From: Augochlora pura
Taxonomy: Eukaryota > Arthropoda > Insecta > Hymenoptera > Halictidae
DNA length: 64,000 nt
Assembly (NCBI RefSeq): GCF_028453695.1
Contig: NC_135780.1
Span: forward strand, 5,332,001-5,396,000
Direction: 5' to 3'
The translations under genes were made by a program, and so were the position numbers. The notes below the pieces were generated by a model, which saw only the letters and a list, made by a program, of their open reading frames with translations, was not told the DNA's origin and searched no databases. This document shows positions 1 through 12,133 of the stretch, piece after piece; positions within the stretch are counted from its first letter, which is position 1, and the number at the start of each line of letters is the position of its first letter.

Positions 1-440
1 CTTAATAGCATTAACAAAAGAATTCTTGTTAACGTTTTTCTGTTAGGCTTTTGTTACGGCGATCTATTGTCATGACACAGACTGTAGCTTGACTTATGCG
101 AGAAAGATTATCGTTGCCTGGTTTACAAATGTAGAATATCTTGAACATCGTGTTGCGTTTGAAAAAGTTGTTTAAGCACGATCCGCGGTTCCTATTGTCA
201 TTTACGAAATTTGTAACAGATTCTCTTTGGTCTATTGTATAATGAAATATTTAACAGGACTAAAATTGTTTTTAAATTGTTTTTCATTCAATATGTGATA
301 GATTGATACAAAGCTTCAATCCTCGTAATTCTTTGTGTATTTAGTAGACAGAAGATGGACTATTTATTTAATGGTCAACGTCTTATAAAACAATGGATGG
401 TGACAAAAATTACCTTGTTTCAAAGGTCCACTTTCTATTT

Positions 441-544
441 ACTTAGACTTCGATTCAGAAGAAATTAATAATCTATTAATTTAGTAGATCTTGCGTGGAA
501 TCTTTATCATGAGTCCGACTCGTTATTATAGTGCAAGGGGTTAA
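441..544 (+). mobile_element. Family B TTAA element, 5'-truncated right end
   Basis: The last 100 bp match the right end of the complete family B copy at 24444-24694: an ACTTCGATTCAGAAGAAATT block, then a GAGTCCGACTCG near-palindrome, then TAGTGCAAGGGG and TTAA at 541-544. No left end with CCCCTTGCACTA lies upstream, so this is a truncated copy. It is too short to encode anything. TTAA flanks with CCC/GGG termini are the known hallmark of piggyBac-type transposons; the assignment rests on that layout, not on a transposase. Confidence 0.65.
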
Positions 545-2030
545 TTGAAAGAGACCAGACAATCGAATAACAGTTCATACTTCGCGGCCAAGTGGAACCA
601 AGCCATTCAAGTGCCACGCGAATATCGAAAAGCTCTGTTCGCTTTTCTAATCCTAAAATCGCATACAATTCGTCTCAGAGTAATTTGCTTCTCAGTATTG
701 AAAAGTCCTGTTTCGAGCAGCAAATTCTCTACAGTTCCAACCGTCCATTGTTTACGAAACTCTCGATAGGCCACGAGAAGTTTCCCCCGATTCCCAATTC
801 CATAAATTAGCCGACGGAAGAGTTGCAACCCTGCGCGAACCACATCCGCGATGTGTACAACTCGAGCGGAGGGATAAAAATTGATTACGTTTTCATTTAT
901 TCAGACACGTCTCGAATATAAAATCTAAAACTCTGCCCGACAGAGGGGTTAGCAAGAAATCAGAATCACGATCGAAAACCTATACAACAAATTGCTTTTC
1001 AAACTTTTGTTTCGTTCTATGGTCGACGTCGACGCGAAATTAGAAGTTTATCACGAGACAAAGTTGGACAGCAGGAAGACGAAGTACAATAGAACCAAAC
1101 AGCTGAATCGTTTATTAGCCCTTCGTTGCACGCGAAATGCGTAAATTTTTTAATATTATTTATTGTTGCTCTCGGTACGGATTTAACGTATCAGGATACA
1201 TTGTCCACTTTTCTCAATATTTAAATGTTACATTACTGAAGACATAACAAAACTGATAATTATGGTATTTTAATAGTCAACAACGAGAAGATTGAATTTA
1301 TTCAAACTTCGTACAATATCTGTTACATATAATATACATTTGAGTAAAGGAAGTTTACCCTAAAGCTCGTTGATAAAAGCATATGTTTAATGTCGGTCTC
1401 TACAATGGACCTTATAGTTCTAAACGCTGCAGCGTAACACACCACATTGCGAATAAATACGAACGAGCATTTGGCAGCTGATCTAAGAAAACTCTTCGAG
1501 AACAAAGGGTCAAAGAATCCTCTCTGTTCTTTGAGCAAAACCGTTCTATCATCCTTCCGATTAATTTCGGACAACCGGAGTCCGTACAAGCGAACCACGA
1601 ATTCCGGATGCGGCAGTCCGGTGGCATCCTTGTTCGAAGACGAAGATGGTCTCGAAGAATCTGGAAGTAGTCTATCCGTGGTCGCGAATGTACCGTGTTT
1701 ACATTGAAACGTCCCACGCGATCCGAGATCACGGTAGCGTCCGTAGCGGTCGTAGAGAATCGACAGCCCAAACGAGTTCACCTGGTAGAGGATCTCCGGT
1801 GGAAAGGGCCTTGGGGACGCCACCAGGTAAGAATTAGCATGCCGTGAGGCACTCGGGAGGACCCTTCTTTTTTCTCTTCCGCCGCCGTCGGGAACCCTCT
1901 CGCGCGGTCTTCGTTTATTCGCCTTTAATCCCTTTGGCTCCAGCGCTAGGACCGCACGGTCGACTCCTGAGGTGGTGGCAGCGGAGGAGTATCTCGAATC
2001 CGTTCGTCTCTCCCACTTTCTGCGTCCTTT
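545..2030. other. No gene recognised; mixed AT-rich and GC-rich unique DNA
   Basis: Open frames here are short and overlap on both strands. The long minus-strand frame at 1323-2204 gains its length from the CCT array to its right, which it reads as poly-Gly. No splice-bounded conserved protein segment was recognised. Confidence 0.55.
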
Positions 2031-2150
2031 ACCTCCACCTCCTCCTCCTCCTCCTCCTCCTCCTCCTCCTCTCGCCGTCTCTCCACCTCCTCCTCCTTCC
2101 CCCGGGCTCCTCCTGCCGCCCCTTCTCCTCCCTGTTACCGTCCCGCGTTC
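2031..2150. repeat. (CCT)n trinucleotide array and flanking C/T-rich tract
   Basis: About eleven CCT units run from 2038 to 2070, followed by interrupted CCT/CTC sequence. Reading it as poly-Pro on plus or poly-Gly on minus creates the apparent long frames at 1972-2310 (+) and 1323-2204 (-). The tract is polypyrimidine. Confidence 0.9.
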
Positions 2151-2344
2151 CATGTCCTTCTCCTTTCTTCTGCCGTGTCCCAGGCCATATGTTACCCGAT
2201 ACACGGCGGAGCTATTAATTATATCGATCTATATAGGCAGTGTAGTTAGCCGTAGCAGCGAAAAGCAGTACCAGGTCCCGCAACGCTTTATGGTTCTTCT
2301 TCCCCCTTGATCGTTTCTCTTCCCCTCCTCGTCTCCCTCTATCC

Positions 2345-2450
2345 CTCCCTCTCTCTCTCTTTTTCTCTTCCTTTCTCTCTCTCTCTCTCTCTCTCTCGCT
2401 TTCTCTCTCTCTATCTATCTATCTATCTCTCGCTCTCGATCTTTCTCTCC
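2345..2450. repeat. Compound (CT)n / (CTAT)n microsatellite
   Basis: Long CT runs with CTTT interruptions pass into four to five CTAT units at 2411-2428 and back to CT. This is a simple-sequence repeat with no coding content. Confidence 0.93.
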
Positions 2451-2713
2451 CTTCATCGGCGAGCCGCCCCGGCAACGGGGTGAGAACCTAAAAAAATGCG
2501 GCAGCCTCGCGCGCGTTGCACAGAAATACATAAAACCCGGGCGAGAGGCATAAATCATTAGGGCACCGGGTCGGTGGAGGAACTATTATGTGACTCATGC
2601 CCGGAGTACAGAGATCGGGATCCGAGGTGAAGGGAAGCGAAAAAAATGTTGCTACAGGGGCTGAGAGGCGGAGAGCTCACCCTTCGCGGGGTTGCGGTAA
2701 TCGTCGTCGATGC

Positions 2714-2737
2714 CTCTCTCTCTCTCTCTCTCTCTCT
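2714..2737. repeat. (CT)n microsatellite
   Basis: Twelve uninterrupted CT units, followed directly by a T-rich and then an A-rich run. Confidence 0.93.
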
Positions 2738-3772
2738 ATTTTTTTCCTTTCGATGAAAAAAAAATATATGGAGACCGTTCCGGCCCGGCTGCGGATTTAT
2801 TCGTTAATTGAGTTCCGGGATTATCGATCCCGGTTTGGGGAAAGGCGGCTGGGAGAATCGGTGGAGGTATAGTATGTTGCAGCCATGATCGTCCACGGTT
2901 GTTTTAAATTGTGGCTTGTTATGCAAAAGAAAATTTGTCTACATTATGAGAGACATAGATATTTGTTTCTTTTCTTGATCATTTTAATAAGTTTAAAATT
3001 GCTTGACATAACCTCACATAGATGTTTATTTCTTTTCTCGATCATTTTAATGAGTTGAAAACAGCTCGAGAGTATTTTTAAATGTCTTAAATGTTTTTAG
3101 ATAATTTAATTAGTATAATTTAATAATAACTAGATTAGCGGATTTTAATACATTCATGTGCGGTATTTTAAAATGCAAGAACAACGTGTATACTAATAAA
3201 TGTAATCTAACGTATTATAATAACAGTAGGTAATGATATATAATTATATATATAATATAATATTATAATTCGACAATAATATAATATCGTATTTTTAAAA
3301 AACAATTTAAACACTTCCTATAACCGTTGCTACAAACGAATCTCCGAATTTCTGGAAGTTTAAAGTAAAAACCATGGAACCGGTCATTCCGACTCGATGG
3401 TATAAAAACCTCTAAAATCTTCAACCAGATGCTAGAGAATCTTAGATTTTTTTCAAACGTCAAAAAGTCACGATAAAAAGTAAAAAAAACCCCGTGGAAT
3501 TTGGAACACAAAAGGCAGTAAAAAAAGGCGCTCCGAAAACTAGAATTCGGGCTGCGCCCGAGGGGAGGGGTGAGGGGGAACAGTTCCCGCGGATTGTTTA
3601 CTTTCGCCGAACGCAAAGCGCCGTAACGAGAAATTCCTGGAAGAATTTCTTTCGGGCCTTCGCTCAGGTAGACTACGCGTCGGACAAGGTGCTGAGAGAG
3701 GAAGCTGGCGTGAAACGAGTCACGAGACCGATTCGTGAATAAGCTAGTAAAAGTAGCGAACTATAGAGAGGC

Positions 3773-3792
3773 CGGACGGACGGACGGACGGC
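3773..3792. repeat. (GGAC)n short tandem repeat
   Basis: Four to five GGAC units inside a GC-rich stretch. Confidence 0.85.
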
Positions 3793-3942
3793 GGGCCTCT
3801 CTTCCCTCCGCTCGTAGTTTTTCAAAGGCGCTACTGGAATCCGGCAAAAAAACTCACCGGTCGGCTACCGGTCACTCTAATGCTCGGCTAGAGAACGTGC
3901 CACGTGATTTCCAACCGGCCGCGCGGGACCGGCCGTGTTCGT

Positions 3943-3996
3943 CGACGAGCAACGACGATGAACGACGACGATGAACGATGAACGACGAACGACGGG
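3943..3996. repeat. Imperfect GACGATGAAC minisatellite
   Basis: Alternating GACGAT, GAACGAC and GATGAAC words make an irregular 7-10 bp array in a CpG-rich context. Confidence 0.75.
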
Positions 3997-5441
3997 GGCG
4001 ACGCTTCCTCGTGGCGTCGCGTCGCTCTCGGTGACCTCGACGCCGCCGTGCAAAACGATTCCGGGGAGACGCGGTCGGACAGGTGTCCAAGTAGCGCGAT
4101 CGAACATTGCTCGGACCGGTGAAACTCGTTAAAAAAAAAAAGAAAAGAATTGCCTTCCAGGCGACAGACAGAAATGCCGCGACTTTTTTGCCCCGCGAAT
4201 CCGCCCGTTCCGTTTCACTTTTCCATCGCCGCGGCGTAATTATTTCCGCTGGAATGCGGGGGGATGGCACCTTTTCTCGCGCTCGCCGACCGAAAAGAAC
4301 GTGATATCCTTCTCTTTTCTGCGGAATCGTAAGCGTTTCGGTGATTCGTCTTTATTATGGCGCTCGAGGGAAAGCAGTGAATCGGCGGAGACGCGACGAT
4401 TTCATTTTTTCGATTCATCAACGCGATTCCAGCGTTTTTCACTTTCTCAAGTTCGTTCGGCTATCGTAATCGGATTTCGGAGAATAAATCTTGTTTAAAT
4501 AAATACGACAGATACGTACGTAATATACTAACCCACAATTTTTATATGAACAAAGTTCCATCGAATCTATACACACCTATAATCTAATATTCACAAATCG
4601 ATTATGTCGATCTGAAAATTTATTTCTATTTATATTCATTTATTTCTATATTTCATTGAGTACAATTAATAACCAAATTTTTGTTTTAAACCATCTCAAT
4701 TACAAACCGCAACTTAGCAAAAAGTATCTAGATTATTCACAAAAATTTCTTCGCATTTGCTCAAGAATATTTTTTAATCGTGTGAATATATTTTATTTAA
4801 AACAAGGAAATAACCTCAACTAAACCCAGATGTATAAGAATAAATTGCTCATCCGTTAACTATGTTGAATTTATAACGATCCCACGTGTTAAGTTCAATG
4901 ACTGTACAATCTATCCAATTTCGGATAATTCTATTTTCAAGCCTGATATTTTCAAGCCCTGAGAAATGATAAGTCGCGCCGCCATTCAGCATAATTTCCG
5001 TCCGCGAAAATTAAGAAAAATTCCCCGACAATAATTCATCACCGTTGCAACGCGAGCGGACGCGCCGGCAAAAATTTCACCGCGATTGTGCGCGGACGAT
5101 GCCGGGGCGACCGAATTGTTACGGGCGCAAGGAACGACGGTACCATAAACTCCGCGGAGAGGCAACACGGCGAGACGAGTTATGGCAATGATGCCGGGAG
5201 TTCCACGCATGACTCGGCACGATGCAAGTACCGATGGACCTTGAGGCGAATCGAAAAAAAAAAAACAAAGAAAGAAAGAGTAAAAGTCGCTCGCGGTATC
5301 TTGACGCGGACCGGAGTAGTCAGTCAGCGATACAAAAGAATCAAACGCTAATTATGAAAATTTCATGGCATTACGGTTTTGCGCGATTCAACCGTCGCGA
5401 TAACTATTCGATGATATTTAGCATCGTCGTGTTGCTGTAAC

Positions 5442-5630
5442 TTAACCCCTTGCGCTATAATAACGAGTCAGGAGATTTCACGCTAATTTTCAAGACTAAA
5501 TATGAATATTATTAATTTCTTTTAAATCTTGAATTCTTCTGTTATTTGTTTGGTCCTATTAGGGATAATATTAAGAACAAATGGGTGCTAATCGACGCAG
5601 CATGAAAGGAGTCGCAGTGCAAGGGGTTAA
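5442..5630 (-). mobile_element. Family B TTAA element, internally deleted copy
   Basis: Bounded by TTAA at 5442-5445 and 5627-5630, with inner termini CCCCTTGCGCTA and CGCAGTGCAAGGGG. Orientation is opposite to the copy at 24444. At 189 bp it is about 60 bp shorter than the 251-bp full-length form, consistent with an internal deletion. The shared inner block TTGGTCCTATTAGGGATAAT and the AACG-AGTCAG remnant confirm the family. Confidence 0.75.
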
Positions 5631-5687
5631 TATGCGATGCAAACGTTAGTAGCGAAAGTAACGCTTAAATAAATAAATACGTTTGCT

Positions 5688-5705
5688 TATATATATATAT
5701 ATATA
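5688..5705. repeat. (TA)n microsatellite
   Basis: Nine TA units within a longer A/T-rich stretch that continues to about 5752. Confidence 0.9.
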
Positions 5706-6148
5706 AAAATATACAATATTTAATTTATATAATATAAAAAAATATATATCTAGATCGTAACGTAGGCTCTGACTGCGAAGGGTTAAGCACGATATAAAAT
5801 ATTATAGAAAATAATAAGTACGATGGTAACACGATAATAGTAATAATAATAATACTGAACGTAGATTTTTATGTTTCTCAATACGCGGAACTGCCCAAGT
5901 GAACTTCATAAGTCACGCAACATTTGAAACATGCATAATATCTTCTTCAAGAATATAAGTGACTATCATCGTGAAGTAAAACTTGACTGACGTAACACTC
6001 CCCTGCTGATGATAACGTACGACAGAACTTCTCCGTACTTCAAACGTACGAAGGGAAACTCCGTACGACACTTAGGAAGTATAGTAGTACGTCTGCACTT
6101 TTCTTTCTTTAATTAATTATTTAAAACAAGGGAGTGCTCTTCCACGCG

Positions 6149-6168
6149 TCTCTCTCTCTCTCTCTCTC
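6149..6168. repeat. (CT)n microsatellite
   Basis: Ten CT units followed by GATCGATCGA. Confidence 0.92.
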
Positions 6169-6405
6169 GATCGATCGACTTTTAACGTCGTTTGAAAAAA
6201 AGAATGTGACCGTGTTGAATTTAAATAAAAGACCCTGCTCTCTTCGTTTTCTAATAGTTTACGATAGATTTTAATTAATTAATTATCGACCTTCTTGTAG
6301 TCGTGAAAAGAGAATCATCGCTGTCACGCGGCTGTCACGATGAACTCTAATTAAAATTAATGTGACACTATGCAATACCATGTACGCCATCTTGCATGGT
6401 AGCGA

Positions 6406-6479
6406 ACCAGTCAATATACTATAGATTCGAAATAATAGCGGTACCAGTCAATATACTATACATTCGAAATAATAGCAGT
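6406..6479. repeat. 37-bp tandem duplication
   Basis: Two units of 37 bp, each starting ACCAGTCAATATACTATA and ending AATAATAGC(G/A)GT, differ at only two positions. A recent local duplication. It lies 200 bp before a TTAA element and next to a decayed AAAGGGTTA end at 6480-6489. Confidence 0.93.
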
Positions 6480-6681
6480 AAAGGGTTACGAATTCTACCA
6501 CTGATTCGCGAAATTTTATCAATCTGACATAACCTAACATAACCAAAGGTGCGCGAGTAAAATTTATTTACTAGATTATTCTTCTCTTGTAGCTTCTGTG
6601 ATTTTTCTTACGGTTTTTACAAAATGTTACAGGACCGTTTAGAACTGTTTAATTCGTGAAATAATTTAATTCGCCAAAGAG

Positions 6682-6922
6682 TTAACCCTTTGCATTCGCA
6701 GCCATTTCAACTGTAAATCTAAAATAATTCTCCAGGCTTACGGTATTTCTATCTTATATGACAAAATGCATTTTATGCGTATGAAATGGATGCTTGTAAC
6801 TCGTACCAATAAATTTCACTTTGAACAATCTTTTAAATCTAAACCTTGTTAATATAAAAATTATTTTGGAATGCGATGGAACAGTGGTGCCTCGGAGTCA
6901 CCGCTCGAGTGCAAAGGGTTAA
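6682..6922 (+). mobile_element. Family A TTAA element, complete 241-bp copy
   Basis: TTAA is present at both ends. The left end reads CCCTTTGCATTCGCAGCC and the right end CTCGAGTGCAAAGGG, a terminal inverted repeat of about 14 bp with two mismatches. The interior is A/T-rich and non-coding and shares blocks with the copies at 18164 and 62436: ACTGTAAATCTAAAATAATT near the left end and CGGAGTCACC near the right. The size, the TTAA target and the CCC termini suggest a non-autonomous piggyBac-type MITE mobilised by an element elsewhere in the genome. Confidence 0.82.
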
Positions 6923-7410
6923 ATCGTCGCGTTCGAGCATCGCGGGGACTCTGATCCCGGGCGAAACGACGCGGCGCGGTAGAGTCGCAGCGGACCCGCG
7001 AGAAGATGAACGGGGGCTGGCCTGGGTGACCGTCGTGCGCTCCGAATTTTTTCCCGGATCCGGGGTGAGCGTGTGCTGGAAAGAGCGGCCGCGGTGCGTA
7101 CCCGGCTTAATACCGCCGGTAAGGAGGTACACGTAGCTTGGGTGCACGGGCGGGCGGGTACGGCGCGTCTTCGTAGCCAGGGTCCGAACGAACGAACGGC
7201 GACCGCAGATGATCGCACAAGCCTGCGGAGGCTACCGCGGCATCCCTCCCCCCCGAACACGCCGGCGCGGCTGACGGTGGTTGATGTTGTTGCCTGAATT
7301 ATACTCTGATTATACTCCGAGTACGCGGCGGCTATGATTAAACATTAAACAACGCCATTACGCCGAGTCGGACGGGAAAACGGAGAGAGCGGAGAGCTCT
7401 CGGGCACGAG

Positions 7411-7428
7411 GTGGTGGTGGTGGTGGTG
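7411..7428. repeat. (GGT)n trinucleotide repeat
   Basis: Six GGT/GTG units following a GA-rich stretch. Confidence 0.9.
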
Positions 7429-7602
7429 TCTCTCGCGTGCGAACGAGGCAGAGGGCGAACCGGCTGAATTGTTGGAAGGACGAGGAAGAGGATACCGCTG
7501 GGAGGGTTCCTCGTCGTCGTCAGGTGACCGCGGCCGCTCGTGTCCTCCTACGAGTTCAGGATTAGCTTGTAATTCCTTCGGCTAGCTGGCCGGGCTTCCG
7601 TG

Positions 7603-7615
7603 CCTCCCTCTCTCG

Positions 7616-7660
<45 letters not shown>
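7603..7660. repeat. (CT)n microsatellite
   Basis: Nearly 60 bp of CT with three interruptions. A (GA)n tract in the opposite sense lies 160 bp downstream, so the two can pair in single-stranded form. Confidence 0.93.
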
Positions 7661-7820
7661 GGCCTTCCGACTGTTGCCGACTGCCTGCCTAACCAGAAAC
7701 AGGAATACCAAGAAGCGTAATTAGCTATTCGCCCGCGAGAGGAGCCTATTTGCTTTACTGCATTCCGCGCGCCACCATTCAGGATGAAACGGGCTTGACA
7801 AGAGAAAAGAAAAACGGACG

Positions 7821-7821
7821 A

Positions 7822-7862
<41 letters not shown>
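7821..7862. repeat. (GA)n microsatellite
   Basis: About 42 bp of AG/GA. It is complementary in sense to the CT tract at 7603-7660. Confidence 0.93.
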
Positions 7863-7865
<3 letters not shown>

Positions 7866-8344
7866 AACAGAGAACATGGTCCTCGCGATCGCAGCCGAGC
7901 CAATCCTAACGAGCCGGATCGTACCGAAACAACGATAGATCGAACCTCCGTTCGACTCCGCGTCTACTGACAATTCCGCGGCTGACTTTCATCGGGCCAG
8001 CATCGCCGCGAATAAATTGAGAACCGAATGACGAATGCCGCACTTTGCCAACCCGATCTTGCGGGGATCAGCGCCGATCGTACGACGCTGCTTCGTTTGT
8101 CACCATTACCGCGGAATGATGACGGATCTAATGGCTCCGAAACCGGGAGAGAGACTAACTGGGGTTCGAGACAGTTATGATATCGGTTTCGGCTCGTGGA
8201 ACGGTTATTATCATAGCATAACGTATGATAGGTTTTGGTTTATATCGATTTCGGCTCTAAGACCATTTGCCGGATTGGCTTTTTGTAATACAGACAAAAC
8301 GGACCACAGCCTGGACCACTGTAACAAATGTCGAGACGCGATTG

Positions 8345-8416
8345 CATAGATCAAATTATCAATATTATCATAGATCAAATTATTTTTATTATCATAGATC
8401 AAATTATTTTTATTAA
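8345..8416. repeat. 24-bp minisatellite, three copies
   Basis: Three successive 24-bp units begin CATAGATCAAATTAT; the second and third share TTTTTATTA after it. The array is immediately followed by an irregular 15-17 bp array (GAGTTCATAGAAAC variants) at about 8468-8535. Confidence 0.9.
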
Positions 8417-8467
8417 AAATTATAGAAAGATGTTCTGTAATCTCCTTGGTAACTGTGATAACGAACC

Positions 8468-8535
8468 GAGTTCATAGAAACGGAGTTCATACAGACAGAC
8501 TTTATACAAACCGAGTTCATAGAAACCGAGTTCGA
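8468..8535. repeat. Degenerate GAGTTCATAGAAAC minisatellite
   Basis: Four imperfect units of about 15-17 bp (CGAGTTCATAGAAAC, GGAGTTCATACAGAC, ACTTTATACAAAC, CGAGTTCATAGAAAC). Read on minus it gives a repetitive Leu-Tyr-Glu run, which is an artefact of the repeat. Confidence 0.75.
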
Positions 8536-10982
8536 TCGTTACACTTTTCCCGGCACCTAGCGATTTTCGAAAGCATCGTCGCCGCCATCCGAACCGCCCC
8601 GAGCGCCATCCACCGTCCAACGAGCGCCGAAACGAGGGAACAAAGCTGACGCAGCGCGTCGGCTCGTTGCAACAGGGAAATCCCGACGAGACGTTGGCAA
8701 ACGCTTCTTTCCTCGTTACCGCAATATCCACGGTGGAATGCTCGGATCGGTTAGCCGGAATCGGACCATGGAGCAAACCTCATTTCCTTCTGGCGGGGCT
8801 GCGCAGCGGGATGGGTCGATTTTTTTTTCGCCGGTGGACCGCGAACCGGAAGAGACCGGCCGGTTCAAATGATTTTCCCGCGATCATGTCGCTGATTCTT
8901 CGGGAGCGTGAAACGTGACTGCCATCAAGCCCGTTTCATCGCGGGGCCCCGCGCGTCCGACTTCGGTCGGCCGACGTAATCCACTTCAATGCGCTCCTTT
9001 GCTCACTCCACCTCAGCCTGATCATCCTATCGTCTCACCACGGCGAGCGGACCGGCGTCGTGGAAACGCGATTTTCGAGTTGCAGCGACCGCCGCGATGG
9101 AAACGTACGACGAACGAGAGAGTCGCGCCGCGGCGGTTCTGCTACGTGACGTTGCCACGTATAGGTGGCCGTCGTCGCCTGTGGCTCTCTACATGCCGCA
9201 AAACACGGTTAGTTGCCGGCCGACTCCGTGAACGAATCGCGAAAATTATGAAACGGATTTCGCGTGGATGTCGATCGAAGTTCGCTTAAAAATCGGCGAA
9301 CCGAGTCGCAATTTTGACTTGTTCGCTCGGCGATCGTTTAGACTGCGAAATGTTGAACTAATGTTCGAATTGTTGTTTAATGTTCTGAATGACATTACCG
9401 TAAGCACACTGTTTTATTAATAACAATACACCTTTGGTATATTTCCTGACTACCTTAAGGTATATTTGATTAAAATGACAATACTAACACTTTCTCAAGG
9501 GTTGTTTTCACCCTTTCAAATTTCCTGCAAAATTTATGCCCTGTAATTTGATTTATTTATTTTATGGATTCTAAAACGTTCCTTGTAATTTCATATTTTC
9601 TCGAATACAATTTTTAAAAATCTTTCGGTACTTTTAGACTTTAGATAGTCATTTTTTGGAACAAAGATTTTTTTTATTATTGAAACAGTAATGTTTCAGA
9701 AAATAACATTGTCCGAACTAATTTATTACCATATTATTAATCCTATTCTTATTTATACCATAATTAACATTCATCGATCGAAGTAATTCGTTCGCACCCT
9801 AAGGCTAGCATACATTAATTAATGGAAATCAAATTCTCGTTCTTCGCGTATTTTCTGTATTCAAATCGTAGAAACGACAATTTCCGCAACTTCAACGCGT
9901 GATTCCTTTCCCGTTACAACGAGTGCACGTACTTTTTAACTAGTACACAATTGTCGACACGTGCATTTAAATTATGAATAGCCTCATTACATTTGACAGA
10001 ATGAGCAGACACGAGATCACGCATCACGATCTTTAACGTGCCTGTGTGTGTGTGACACGCAACTGCGGAATCGATTGTGCCTCTGTTAACACTTTCAATC
10101 TGTCGTTGAAAACTTTAGAAACACTCTTTCAACGTACAATGCTTATTTTATTCGACTCTTTTAAATATTATATATACCGCGTTATACGAAAGATTTGTTC
10201 GATTATATTTCAATTATCTCTCTCGATTTAATTAAAATACCGTACCTTTAACATCGTGACAAATATTTATAGTTAATCTTTTATCTGCTGCGTCGAGTTT
10301 AAAAATTAATTTCCACGCCAATTAATTATAGTAACAAAGTTATCGGAAGATCTCTCTCAAAGCGTAAGAACGGTAAAGAATGGATTAAAAGTCACGCAAG
10401 TTTATTCGTCGAATTAAATAAAATTAGTTTAAATTTATCAAATGTTCAAGACGTCTGGCACGATTGTTAAAGCGTTAACGCGCGATTCCAAAGTGCTCGC
10501 GCGAAAGAGCAGCAAAGACTATCGGAACGGGGGAACGCTAAATCAAGTCGGTGTCATTTCCATTCGCACGGAATCGCGGCAATTTATTTCGCGCATTGAA
10601 AATCCGCTTAACGCCTGATTTTACACGAGCGAACACGTGGCACGATAGGATTCCCGTGTTAATCTAGTCGGAGCGAAATTGAAATCAGGCATAACTTAGC
10701 TGATTATAGAAAATCACTGGACGCTGCGGCAAATGACCGGCGGCGTTACCTTTTCGTCCCGATCCGCGGCCGACAAAGCGGTGCAACAACGATTCCTTCC
10801 TCCCCGGTTTCGAGCTGGTTTTCCTCCGCCTGTCGTTTCCTTTTTCACAAGCGGTCAACGGAGAGCGTAACGATCCCGCCGCGCCGTCCTCCTAACTCGC
10901 TTATAATAACTCCGCCGGGCCGGCTAATGACGAGACCCCCGGTCCTGGGCATTATTGTTTCTGCGGCAGATTGCCCCGGCCG

Positions 10983-10983
10983 C

Positions 10984-11014
<31 letters not shown>

Positions 11015-11028
11015 TCTCTCTCTCTCTC
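10983..11028. repeat. (CT)n microsatellite
   Basis: 46 bp of CT with a single CC interruption. Confidence 0.94.
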
Positions 11029-11253
11029 CACTGTCCACAATTATTCGGATAATTCAACGGCGTTGTTCCACAGCGGCGAGTGCCTCGGTGTGACAAACTG
11101 CGGTATCGTTTCGCCGTGGTGCACCCTTAAATCCCGAAGTGAAATCGTTACACTGCGCCGCGAGCGCAATTTATCCACGTCACGGCCGAAAAAGGAATAC
11201 AACCGTGGGGATCGTTCTAATCGAATGACACGCGGCCGAACGTTCGTTATTGC

Positions 11254-11291
11254 CCGATCTTTCCTATTTCCACCGATCTTTCCTATTTCAA
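11254..11291. repeat. 19-bp tandem duplication
   Basis: Two copies of CCGATCTTTCCTATTTC plus a two-base spacer, period 19. Confidence 0.9.
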
Positions 11292-11807
11292 CCGTTCCAC
11301 CGTTACGGTCGCCGCCAGACGCGCGCGGCGTCCTCGAACGTCGGGCCTCGGTTTTTCCAACAGCGGAGGCCTAAAACCACGTGTTTATTAAATAGTTGAA
11401 AGCTAGAACAGCGACGGATCTAATGGCGCTGTCGAGTCCGTTACTCGTTCACCGAGAGGAGACCCAGTTCCCCTCGCCTCGAGTTCCGCGCGCGGACCGC
11501 GCTGACGTTTCAATAGCCGCGAACTTCGTCGCGGCGAATAAAGAAGCAATTTGCTTGCCGAGAAATTTATTAGCGACGAGCTGTTCCGAAGAAAAGTTCG
11601 TAATACGGACGGGCGTCTTTGGAACGCGAGATTTCACGCTGAACTCGATGGTAACCGTGATGGTTTGTATCAAGACCTTGAATTAGTTCTCGCTGTTTTC
11701 TTCGCTAAATTGAAGCGTTATTTTAAATGTTACGTTCGAGATCAGTTCGCTCACAGTAGTGACCATTAGTGGACAACACTTTCTCCTATTTTTCTGGCAT
11801 AATTATA

Positions 11808-11940
11808 TTAACCCTTTGCGGTCGATTTTAAGGCGCCGCTGAAAATTATGTTTCGAACTCATTTTCATCAAGTTCACTTACATACAAATAATTGTTAAAA
11901 GCTTGTTAACTATTTTACTTGTTAACACCGGGTTACTTAA
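11808..11940 (-). mobile_element. Group C TTAA element, left-end fragment
   Basis: TTAA at 11808-11811 followed by CCCTTTGCGGTCG and AAGGCGCC, then A/T-rich sequence. The GGCGCC subterminal word is shared with elements at 36023 and 50800. No matching right end is found within 400 bp, so the right boundary is approximate and the element is probably truncated. Confidence 0.5.
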
Positions 11941-12133
11941 AGACATTAGGCTATTATTACTATTGATGATATATTTAATACGTAATTATTAAAATCTATT
12001 CTCTCATACTGTACAAAGTAAATAGAAAAATCTTAATAATATTCACAATGATTTCTCACGACTGTTTCTTTTAGATAACTGTTTTAATCAAAAGTGTCCA
12101 TATACTTTTGGAGAGGAGTGTATGTCTCGGTTT

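Larger units (their letters stand above)
2738..5441. other. No gene recognised; GC-rich island between AT-rich flanks
   Basis: About 2880-3300 and 4490-4980 are AT-rich. About 3530-4300 is CpG-rich with overlapping frames on both strands, none with family similarity I can see. A CpG-rich island with no frame could be a regulatory region or an unannotated exon, but nothing specific supports either. Confidence 0.5.
5631..6681. other. No gene recognised; AT-rich with clustered CGTACG words
   Basis: An isolated right-end-like sequence GCGAAGGGTTAA occurs near 5776-5786 without a partner. About 6005-6095 holds several CGTAC/CGTACG words in both orientations. No frame longer than about 70 codons and no known motif was seen. 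Confidence 0.5.
6923..10982. other. No gene recognised; CpG-rich island at about 6.9-9.3 kb, then AT-rich
   Basis: About 6920-9290 is strongly CpG-rich with frames open on several strands at once, the behaviour of GC-rich non-coding DNA. Near 7293-7321 a short TTATACTCTGA/TTATACTCCGA duplication occurs. About 9290-10480 is AT-rich. A weak C-x-x-C-containing frame at 8035-8349 was considered as a retroelement relic and not accepted. Confidence 0.5.

Noticed and set aside
1323..2204. Minus-strand open frame of 293 codons
   Set aside because: Its length depends on the CCT array read as poly-Gly. The rest is Arg/Ser-rich with no recognisable domain, and other frames are open over the same bases.
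2591..2597. TGACTCA, an AP-1 consensus
   Set aside because: A 7-bp site is expected several times by chance in 64 kb.
8035..8349. Frame with a C-x-x-C pair (RRCFVCHHYR...) reminiscent of a BEL/Pao integrase zinc-binding region
   Set aside because: The similarity is a few residues only. The upstream His pair, DDE residues and any LTR are not visible.
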